This document shows positions 9,067-15,829 of a DNA stretch of 36,969 nucleotides, piece by piece (the first letter of the stretch is position 1; the number at the start of each line of letters is the position of its first letter). The notes below the pieces were generated by a model that ran no database searches, had not been told where the DNA came from, and saw nothing but the letters and a program-made list of their open reading frames with translations. This stretch comes from Pseudomonadota bacterium (lineage in GTDB: Bacteria > Pseudomonadota > Gammaproteobacteria > Burkholderiales > Gallionellaceae). The DNA is taken from contig JAJXTL010000013.1 of assembly GCA_021783855.1 (NCBI GenBank), positions 1 to 36,969 of the forward strand, read 5' to 3'. Made by a program: the position numbers and the translations under genes.

Positions 9067-9621
9067 TTATGGAACGATGGTGGTGTACGGAATGGGAACG
9101 GCTGTTAGCTCACCACCTTCGGTAACGAATTCTCGCAAATGTAATTTGCACTCCGGCCTCTGAAAAGGTATCGGCATAACAGTAAAATCATAGTCCTTGC
9201 CGGCATATGGCGTAAATTTAATTTCTGTTTGCCGGCACAGCAAAAGCGGTGTGCCTTGGATGACTACATTGCCTATCATAGCGTTGTTCGAGCCTACGCT
9301 TTTGGAAACAATCGTCAACTCTTTATTTGCGGGGACTGAATATTCTCTGTAAGGAACATAACCGAAATTCCCCGCAAAATTTGACAATATATCCTGATAA
9401 GCGTTTTTAGGGATTGGCATGCCAATAGTATGATTTGGAAGCGATGGCGTCGATGCTTCAAAATATGATTTACCACCCGTTTCAGATTGGGAAATATATA
9501 CAGTAGGACCTTTGTATATCCTGATTCTCGCTTGAGTGAGAGGGTCGTAAGGCGAGTGAACAGGCTGGCTGGAACAGCCACACATAAACACAGATAATAA
9601 AACGGCATGGGCGCGTTTCAT
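9067..9621 (-). CDS. Small putative lipoprotein, function unknown
   Basis: 184 residues from the ATG at 9621, chosen because AAAGGA lies 9 bases upstream and a lipoprotein signal follows at once (MKRAHAVLLSVFMCGCSSQ; Cys16 is the likely lipidated residue). A longer reading from 9663 adds 14 residues that would bury the signal. The mature part is beta-rich, with PIPKNAYQDILSNFAGNFGY and a C-terminal proline-rich tail. I recognise no family. It is divergent from rmuC and stands alone after the MITEs. Composition here is more AT-rich than in its neighbours, which may hint at acquisition together with the mobile elements. Confidence 0.65.
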   Translation of the reverse strand: MKRAHAVLLSVFMCGCSSQPVHSPYDPLTQARIRIYKGPTVYISQSETGGKSYFEASTPSLPNHTIGMPIPKNAYQDILSNFAGNFGYVPYREYSVPANKELTIVSKSVGSNNAMIGNVVIQGTPLLLCRQTEIKFTPYAGKDYDFTVMPIPFQRPECKLHLREFVTEGGELTAVPIPYTTIVP

Positions 9622-9788
9622 CCGGATGGTTCCTTTGGTAATGGCGTTTTTTGATTCTATCATTCGTCCAATTAAAGCTAACCTCGGCCTGAGATTTGGC
9701 GATAATCCATTGTTGTCCCGGCGTTGTTCAGGGCGGCTACTTTACCATAATTCGGGTGTTGCACTATGCACGACCGTCTGCCGCCCGG

Positions 9789-9797
9789 TGCTATACT
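9789..9797 (+). promoter_or_regulatory. Extended -10 promoter candidate for rmuC
   Basis: TGCTATACT is an extended -10 (TGn plus TATACT, 5/6 match). It lies 26 bases before the rmuC ATG. No good -35 is seen at 16-18 bases, which extended -10 promoters tolerate. Confidence 0.4.
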
Positions 9798-9823
9798 GGG
9801 CGGCGTTTTTCATGGTCTGAACT

Positions 9824-11185
9824 ATGTTTGAAATAATTAATTTTGTGCTGCTGTTGCTGGTACTGATGGCCTTGATTTGGCAAACCATGCGGTTGAGCGC
9901 GCTGTCACGCCTGCAGGCTGAACAGCCTCTGGCGCGCATGCTGGAAGAAAAGCACCGTCTGATGCTGGGCGACTTGCACGACGGGTTGAACAAGCAGGGC
10001 GATCGCATGGTGGCGGCCACTACCGACAGCTCCGAGCGGCTGCGCGAGATTGTGGCGCAGGAGCTAAAATCAACCCGTGAGGAGATGCAGCATTTGCAAC
10101 TGGCGCAGCGCGATGGCCTATCGAATACCCGTGAAGATTTGTTGCGACAACTGGGCGCGCTGTCTGCCGAGTTGCAGGCCAGACAGGAAGCGATGCGCGT
10201 CGAGGTGATCGGCAAAACATTGCAGACCATGGCAGAGCAGGGGCGCGCAGATCAGGAACTGATCCAGTCCAGCATGCAGCGCAGCACCGAGATGCTGACG
10301 CTGACCATTGAAGGACTCACCAAGAGCACCGACGCCAGGCTGGAGCAGATTTCCGGCAAGGTCGCCGAGCGTCTTGACGAAGGGTTCAAGAAAACCAACG
10401 AGACGTTTACCAACGTGATGACGCGCCTGGCCACCATTGACGAGGCGCAGAAAAAGATAGACAGTCTGACCACCAATGTGGTCAGCCTGCAAAATCTGCT
10501 GGGCGACAAGCGTTCGCGCGGCGCATTCGGCGAGGTGCAACTGGAAGGTCTGGTGCGCAACATCCTGCCGCCGGACGCCTATGAGTTTCAGGCCAAACTG
10601 TCCAACGGCAATCGGGTGGATTGCCTGTTGATATTGCCCGCACCCACCGGTCGTGTACCGGTGGATGCCAAGTTTCCGTTGGAAAATTATCATCGCATGC
10701 TCGAATCCGATCTGGCCGAATCGGACAGGTTGACAGCGCGTCGCCAGTTCAAGGCGGACATCAGGAAGCACATCGACGATATTGGCAACAAGTATCTGAT
10801 TAAAAACGAAACGTCTGACGGTGCGGTGATGTTTGTGCCAGCTGAGGCGGTGTTCGCCGAGATTCACGCCTATCACGCCGATCTGGTGGAATACGCGATG
10901 AACAAGCATGTCTGGATCGTCTCGCCGACCACCCTGATGGCGGTATTGAACACCGCCCGCGCGGTGATGAAAGACGTGCAGATGCGCGAACAGGTACATA
11001 TCATTCAGAGCGAGCTGGGCAAGCTCAGCGTGGATTTCAAGCGTTTCGACGAACGCATGAAGCGGCTGGCAGACAACATCCGCCGTGCGCACGAAGAGGC
11101 CGGGCAGGTGGAGATATCCAGCCGGAAAATCAGCGATCATTTCACCCGGATTGAGGCTGTGGAGGTACTGGAGGTTAAACTCTGA
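9824..11185 (+). CDS. rmuC: DNA recombination protein RmuC
   Basis: 453 residues. RmuC proteins are membrane-anchored factors with a nuclease-like fold that limit inversions at short inverted repeats. Visible: an N-terminal membrane helix (about residues 3-20, IINFVLLLLVLMALIWQ), a long coiled coil (about 28-230), then the conserved RmuC domain with GDKRSRGAFGEVQLEGLV, VDAKFPLENYHRML and a VWIVSPTTLMAVLNTARAV segment, and a short C-terminal coiled coil. Length and order are typical. It appears monocistronic; the spacing to zwf is over 300 bp and filled with repeats. A role in suppressing inverted-repeat rearrangement is family knowledge, notable only because this window is rich in such repeats. 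Confidence 0.93.
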   Translation: MFEIINFVLLLLVLMALIWQTMRLSALSRLQAEQPLARMLEEKHRLMLGDLHDGLNKQGDRMVAATTDSSERLREIVAQELKSTREEMQHLQLAQRDGLSNTREDLLRQLGALSAELQARQEAMRVEVIGKTLQTMAEQGRADQELIQSSMQRSTEMLTLTIEGLTKSTDARLEQISGKVAERLDEGFKKTNETFTNVMTRLATIDEAQKKIDSLTTNVVSLQNLLGDKRSRGAFGEVQLEGLVRNILPPDAYEFQAKLSNGNRVDCLLILPAPTGRVPVDAKFPLENYHRMLESDLAESDRLTARRQFKADIRKHIDDIGNKYLIKNETSDGAVMFVPAEAVFAEIHAYHADLVEYAMNKHVWIVSPTTLMAVLNTARAVMKDVQMREQVHIIQSELGKLSVDFKRFDERMKRLADNIRRAHEEAGQVEISSRKISDHFTRIEAVEVLEVKL

Positions 11186-11322
11186 TTTCAGGAATTGCTT
11201 TACAGTGCATCCGGTATGCGCATAAAGTTGTCATAATTGTTCTGTACTGTGTGAATTACGCGCGGCGAAGAACCTTCAATCTAAAAAATGCAGTTGAAAC
11301 TATAGAAAACCGTCCATGCCAC

Positions 11323-11440
11323 TTCGACAAGCTCAGGACAGGCTTCGACAGGCTCAGCACGAACGGTTTTTGAAAAGTTCACCCATTTGGTGAATAGTCC
11401 GTTCGCCCTGAGCAGCCCGCATTGCGGGCGTGTCAAAGGG
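11323..11440. repeat. Family B repeat cluster upstream of zwf
   Basis: Two head-to-tail units occur at 11323-11343 (TTCGACAAGCTCAGGACAGG core) and 11344-11366 (TTCGACAGGCTCAGCACGAA core). An inverted third unit lies at 11399-11440: CCGTTCGCCCTGAGC, then an interruption with the small hairpin GCCCGCATTGCGGGC, then GTGTCAAAGGG. The first unit matches the 24-bp inserts inside the RTX gene at all but one or two bases. No gene is present between 11186 and 11498. Confidence 0.75.
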
Positions 11441-11476
11441 AAGTTGGCTTGCCAACTTGCGTTTTTTAGGTTTAAT
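11441..11476 (+). promoter_or_regulatory. zwf operon promoter with overlapping palindrome
   Basis: TTGCCA (11449-11454), 16 bases, then TTTAAT (11471-11476); each hexamer matches consensus at 5 of 6. The perfect palindrome AAGTTGGCTTGCCAACTT (11441-11458) covers the -35, a good position for an operator. A run of six T at 11462-11467 also makes it resemble an intrinsic terminator for readthrough from rmuC. The regulator is unknown. Confidence 0.45.
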
Positions 11477-11498
11477 CAACAGTTTAAAGAGGATCAAT

Positions 11499-13004
11499 AT
11501 GAAAGCGCTCGACCCTTGTACGATGGTTATTTTCGGTGCTGCCGGCAATCTGAGTCGCCGCAAACTGATTCCTTCGTTATTCAGTCTGGAAGTGCTCAAG
11601 CGTCTGCCGGAACGCATGATCATATTGGGTTGCGGTATCGAATCAGTCGAGCCTGCTCAATGGATCGAGACCGTGGCGGGCATGTTGCAGCAGGCATTCC
11701 CGCAGGGCGTTGACCCGCAAGCGCAGGCGCGTTTCTTTGCACGCATGAATTATCAGGTCATCCCGCAGGGGGATGCGAACGCCTATTTGCACTTGCAGCA
11801 GCTGGTGGAAGGGAATGAACTGTTTCCGCCCAATATGGTGTTCTACATGGCGGTGCGTCCGTCCGAATTTACCACCATCATTGAAAAACTGGGCAGTGTA
11901 GGGTTGCTTAAGGAGACGGGCGGGTGGCGCCGTGTGGTGATTGAAAAACCGTTCGGTTACGATCTGCTGAGTGCGCAGACCCTGCAGAGCAGTTTGTACA
12001 AGCACCTCAATGAACCGCAAATCTACCGCATCGACCATTATCTGGGCAAAGGCACGGTGCAGAACGTGATGGTGTTCCGTTTCGCCAATCTGCTGCTCGA
12101 ACCCTTGTGGAACAATCATTACATCGATCATGTGCAGATCACGCATTCCGAGACGCTGGGCGTGGAAGGGCGCGCCGATTACTACGAAGGCGCCGGCGCG
12201 TTGCGCGACATGATACAGAGTCATTTGATGCAACTGCTGGCACTGGTGGCGATGGAGCCGCCGGTGACCCTGTCGGCCGAGCACCTGCGTGACGAAAAAG
12301 TGAAAGTGCTCAAAGCGATACGCCCGATCACCCAGAATGCGGTCCATGCGCATGCGTTTCGCGGGCAGTATGCCAGCGGCACGATAGATGACAAAACAGT
12401 ACCGGGTTATCTGGAAGAACCGGGCGTGGCACCAGACAGCACCACGGAGACGTATGCTGCGCTGAAACTCTTCGTTGATAACTGGCGCTGGGCGGGGGTG
12501 CCGTTTTACCTGCGCACCGGCAAGCGCATGAAGGAAAACAGCTCGCAAATCTGCATACGCTTCAAGAAGCCGCCTCAGGATCTGTTGCGTCATACCCGTT
12601 CCGGACCCTCGCAGCCGAACTGGATCATGCTGGGAATACAACCCGATGACTGTCTGAAAATGGAAATCCAGGTCAAGGTGCCGGGTCTGGATCTGCATAC
12701 CCGCAGCATCAGTCTGGATGCCACCTATCGCAAGGGCAACGATGAGGAATGCGATGCGTATGCGGGATTGTTACTGGACGTAATGCAAGGCGATCATTCG
12801 CTGTTTTTACGCATAGACGAAGTGGAAGCGGCCTGGCGCGTAGTCGATCCGATCCTCAAGGTATGGTCGATGGAGCGGGATTTTATCAACACCTATCAGT
12901 CAGGCACCTGGGGGCCGCGCGGCACCTACCGTCTGTTCGACCGGGACGATCAATTCTGGCGGCATTCGCTGAATCTGGATGGCGCAGATTTACAGGCCTA
13001 TTAG
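11499..13004 (+). CDS. zwf: Glucose-6-phosphate 1-dehydrogenase
   Basis: Oxidises glucose 6-phosphate to 6-phosphogluconolactone, the entry step of the oxidative pentose phosphate pathway. The start at the ATG 11499 (501 residues) is set by AGAGGA 7 bases upstream; an upstream in-frame ATG at 11430 would read through the promoter. Visible: the nucleotide-binding GAAGNLSRRKLIP motif (about 13-25), the substrate motif RIDHYLGKG (177-185), and EGAGALRDMIQSHLMQ with the catalytic histidine. Odd point: the family consensus is RIDHYLGKE, but a glycine replaces the glutamate at 185. It is first gene of a tight cluster with glk, pgl and gnd. Confidence 0.95.
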   Translation: MKALDPCTMVIFGAAGNLSRRKLIPSLFSLEVLKRLPERMIILGCGIESVEPAQWIETVAGMLQQAFPQGVDPQAQARFFARMNYQVIPQGDANAYLHLQQLVEGNELFPPNMVFYMAVRPSEFTTIIEKLGSVGLLKETGGWRRVVIEKPFGYDLLSAQTLQSSLYKHLNEPQIYRIDHYLGKGTVQNVMVFRFANLLLEPLWNNHYIDHVQITHSETLGVEGRADYYEGAGALRDMIQSHLMQLLALVAMEPPVTLSAEHLRDEKVKVLKAIRPITQNAVHAHAFRGQYASGTIDDKTVPGYLEEPGVAPDSTTETYAALKLFVDNWRWAGVPFYLRTGKRMKENSSQICIRFKKPPQDLLRHTRSGPSQPNWIMLGIQPDDCLKMEIQVKVPGLDLHTRSISLDATYRKGNDEECDAYAGLLLDVMQGDHSLFLRIDEVEAAWRVVDPILKVWSMERDFINTYQSGTWGPRGTYRLFDRDDQFWRHSLNLDGADLQAY

Positions 13005-13014
13005 AGTTCCGGAC

Positions 13015-14037
13015 ATGGAATTCAATCCTATGCCCGTTAGTACCATGCAATCTGTTCTGGCAGGTGACATCGGCGGCACCAAGACGCGTCTTGCGACCGT
13101 CGACGTCACAAGCAGCCAGGTGCACATCTTGCGTGAAGCCAGCTATGCCAGTCGTGATTTTGCAACGTTCGAGCTGCTGTTGGCCGATTTTTTGTCGGGT
13201 GCTGAATCACCTGCTCACGCGGCTTTTGGCGTAGCGGGTCCGGTTGAGGGCCGCGTCGTGCAAACCACCAATCTGCCCTGGCGCATCGATGCCGATGCCT
13301 TGCAGCAACAATTCGGCTTCTCGCATTGCACCCTGCTCAACGATCTTGAAGCGACTGCATACGGTTTGTCGGCACTGCATCCGGACGATCTGCTGACCTT
13401 GCAGGCAGGCGGGGTTAACGCAACCGGCAATGCCGCGGTGATTGCCGCCGGTACGGGATTAGGCGAGGCCGGTTTGTACTGGGACGGACAACAGTATCAG
13501 CCGTTTGCCACTGAAGGCGGACATGCCAGCTTCAGCCCCGGGAATGAGCTTGAAATGGCGCTGCTGCGCCATCTGCAACAACAGCACAGTCACGTCAGTT
13601 GGGAACGCGTGGTATCCGGCATGGGACTGCTTACCCTGCATGAGTTTTTGCGCCAGTATCGGCAAGTGCCGGTACCTGGCTGGCTGGCGGAAGAAATGCG
13701 TCACGGCGATGCGGCGGCTGCGATTTCCAAAGCCGCCATGGCAGGGCGCGACGAGATCTGCTCCGAGACGCTGCATTGTTTTGTCAGTCTGTACGGGGCG
13801 GAAGCCGGCAATCTTGCGCTCAAGGTAATGAGCAGCGGGGGGCTGTATCTGGGGGGAGGTATCGCGCCCAAGATTTTACCGCTGCTGACCGATGGCGTAT
13901 TTCTGGAAGCGTTCCTGAACAAGGGCCGTATGCGTCATTTACTCGAAGCCATGCCGGTCAAGGTGATCCTGAATGACCGCGCAGCCCTTTACGGGCCGGC
14001 CCTGCGCGCCGCTCAACTCGCGGGTATGGAAATATGA
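13015..14037 (+). CDS. glk: Glucokinase
   Basis: Phosphorylates glucose with ATP, feeding the adjacent zwf. 340 residues from the ATG at 13015, which is 10 bases after the zwf stop. Starts at 13030 or 13045 are also possible, and no clear ribosome binding site decides between them. Visible: the phosphate-binding motif AGDIGGTKTRLA (Asp at about 18), CTLLNDLEATAYGL with the catalytic Asp at about 110, AAGTGLGEAGLYW, EGGHASFSP, and GGLYLGGGIAPKILP near the end. It lacks the zinc-binding CxCGxxGCxE motif of ROK kinases, so it belongs to the proteobacterial glucokinase group. The stop overlaps the pgl start by four bases (ATGA), implying translational coupling. Confidence 0.93.
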   Translation: MEFNPMPVSTMQSVLAGDIGGTKTRLATVDVTSSQVHILREASYASRDFATFELLLADFLSGAESPAHAAFGVAGPVEGRVVQTTNLPWRIDADALQQQFGFSHCTLLNDLEATAYGLSALHPDDLLTLQAGGVNATGNAAVIAAGTGLGEAGLYWDGQQYQPFATEGGHASFSPGNELEMALLRHLQQQHSHVSWERVVSGMGLLTLHEFLRQYRQVPVPGWLAEEMRHGDAAAAISKAAMAGRDEICSETLHCFVSLYGAEAGNLALKVMSSGGLYLGGGIAPKILPLLTDGVFLEAFLNKGRMRHLLEAMPVKVILNDRAALYGPALRAAQLAGMEI

Positions 14038-14729
14038 ATATCCACGATATGCCGAATGCACAGGCGGTGTTCGTTCATGAAGATCCCATGCTGCTGGGGG
14101 CTGCGGTCGCGGAGCGTATTTTCAGGCTGGCGGATGAGGCGATTACCAAACGCGGGGTGTTCTATCTGGCATTGGCAGGCGGTGAGACTCCGCGTCGCTG
14201 TTATGAGCAACTGCGTCACCATGCCATTGACTGGCTAAAGGTTCACATTTATTTCGGCGATGAACGCTGTTTACCCAGGGGGGATGCACAGCGTAATGAC
14301 AGCATGGCACGCAATGCGCTGTTTGAACATGTTGCGCTGCCGGAGGGAAATATACACGTCATGCAGGCTGAATTGGGTGCGGCGGAAGCGGCGGCGCGCT
14401 ACATGATGGTGCTCAATGGCATTCGGCTTGACCTGGTGTTGCTGGGGATGGGTGAGGACGGACATACGGCCAGTCTGTTTCCGGGGAACCCTGCAATCGC
14501 AGGCGCTGACGCTGTCGTGCCGGTATATCACGCGCCCAAGCCGCCTGCCGAGCGGGTATCGCTCGGCATGAGCACGCTCAACGCAGCCCGTGCAAAGCTG
14601 TTTCTGGTGGCCGGTGAGGGTAAGCGTTCTGCTCTGGAACGAATATTGCTCGGTGAAACCTTGCCTGCCGCACAAGTTGCCAGCGCCGAGTGGCATTTCG
14701 ACCGCGCGGCATTACCGATAACGACTTAA
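14034..14729 (+). CDS. pgl: 6-phosphogluconolactonase (DevB/SOL type)
   Basis: Hydrolyses 6-phosphogluconolactone, the product of zwf, to 6-phosphogluconate. 231 residues, a normal length for the NagB-like SOL/DevB family. Visible motifs: LALAGGETPRRCYEQL (about 42-57), VHIYFGDERCLPRGDAQRND (about 72-91) and LVLLGMGEDGHTASLFPG (about 136-153). The start overlaps the glk stop and its reading frame begins directly with MNIHDMPNAQAVFVHEDP. It is followed after 14 bases by gnd. Confidence 0.94.
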   Translation: MNIHDMPNAQAVFVHEDPMLLGAAVAERIFRLADEAITKRGVFYLALAGGETPRRCYEQLRHHAIDWLKVHIYFGDERCLPRGDAQRNDSMARNALFEHVALPEGNIHVMQAELGAAEAAARYMMVLNGIRLDLVLLGMGEDGHTASLFPGNPAIAGADAVVPVYHAPKPPAERVSLGMSTLNAARAKLFLVAGEGKRSALERILLGETLPAAQVASAEWHFDRAALPITT

Positions 14730-14743
14730 TAGAGGAGTGCTAA

Positions 14744-15757
14744 ATGCAGATAGGAATGATAGGCTTGGGGCGTATGGGTGCAAATATGGTGCGCCGCCTG
14801 CAACGGGCAGGGCACCGCTGCGTGGTGTTTGACCGTAGTGCGGACGCCGTGCAGGCATTGGTAAAGGAAGGGGCGGTCGGTGCCGTCAGCATGCAGGATT
14901 TCATGGGCAAGCTGGAAACCCCGCGCGCAGTCTGGCTGATGCTGCCTGCCGCCGTGGTGGATGCCAGCATCGCCGAGCTGACACCCATGCTGGATGCAGA
15001 CGACGTGTTGATCGACGGCGGGAATTCCTACTACAAGGACGATATACTGAGAGGCCGCGCGCTTGCCTCCAAAGCGGTTCATTACGTCGATGTGGGCGTG
15101 AGCGGCGGGGTATGGGGGCTGGAACGCGGTTATTGTCTGATGATAGGCGGCGACCCCGTGGCGGTATCGCGTTTGCAACCGGTGTTTTTGTCGTTGGCGC
15201 CCGGCGTAGAGACTGCGTCGCGCACCGAGGGCAGAACGGGTGCGCCCAGCAGCGCTGAAACCGGCTTTTTGCACTGCGGACCTTCGGGTGCCGGGCATTT
15301 TGTTAAAATGGTGCACAATGGCATTGAATATGGCCTGATGGCGGCGTATGCCGAAGGGTTCAATCTGCTGCGTCATGCCAATGTGGGGGCGATCGAACGA
15401 CAAACCGATGCTGAAACCACGCCGTTGCGCGAACCGGACACGCTCCGCTTTGATATCGATGTGTCGGAAGTGGCTGAGCTGTGGCGGCGCGGCAGTGTGG
15501 TGGGTTCCTGGCTGCTGGATTTGACCGCGCACGCCTTGCAAGGTGATGCGGATCTGACCGGCTTCGGCGGCAAGGTGTCCGATTCAGGCGAGGGGCGCTG
15601 GACCAGCATTGCAGCCATCGAGTCAGGCACCCCCGCACCGGTGTTGACCGCTGCCTTGTTCAATCGCTTTTCATCGCGAGGCGAAGCGGATTATGGCGAT
15701 AAATTGTTGTCCGCGTTGCGTTTTGAGTTTGGCGGACATCATGAAAAGCGCGGTTAA
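14744..15757 (+). CDS. gnd: 6-phosphogluconate dehydrogenase (decarboxylating), short type
   Basis: Converts 6-phosphogluconate to ribulose 5-phosphate and CO2, completing the oxidative branch encoded by this operon. 337 residues, as expected for the short GndA-like class rather than the 470-residue type. A strong ribosome binding site (AGAGGAG) lies 6 bases ahead of the ATG. Visible: the Rossmann motif MIGLGRMGANM (5-15), VLIDGGNSYYKDD, DVGVSGGVWGLERGYCLMIGG, and the catalytic GAGHFVKMVHNGIEYGLM. The second beta strand ends VVFDRS; an Asp there usually favours NAD over NADP, so NADH output is plausible but inferred. Confidence 0.93.
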   Translation: MQIGMIGLGRMGANMVRRLQRAGHRCVVFDRSADAVQALVKEGAVGAVSMQDFMGKLETPRAVWLMLPAAVVDASIAELTPMLDADDVLIDGGNSYYKDDILRGRALASKAVHYVDVGVSGGVWGLERGYCLMIGGDPVAVSRLQPVFLSLAPGVETASRTEGRTGAPSSAETGFLHCGPSGAGHFVKMVHNGIEYGLMAAYAEGFNLLRHANVGAIERQTDAETTPLREPDTLRFDIDVSEVAELWRRGSVVGSWLLDLTAHALQGDADLTGFGGKVSDSGEGRWTSIAAIESGTPAPVLTAALFNRFSSRGEADYGDKLLSALRFEFGGHHEKRG

Positions 15758-15829
15758 TCAATAGCCGGGCGATTGCATGTCGGAATCACCCCGCTTTAAG
15801 TTTTATAAATAATTCAATAGGCATAGCTC

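Noticed and set aside
9626..9820. Rightward 64-codon frame before rmuC
   Set aside because: It covers the rmuC promoter region, has no ribosome binding site, and its sequence shows no coding features.
10118..11140. Leftward open frame of 340 codons over rmuC
   Set aside because: Antisense shadow of a clearly recognised gene; no motif or ribosome binding site.
13002..13014. Possible longer glucokinase starting inside zwf (12979)
   Set aside because: That start would add 12 residues unlike the family and overlap zwf by 26 bases with no ribosome binding site; later ATGs fit the family length better.
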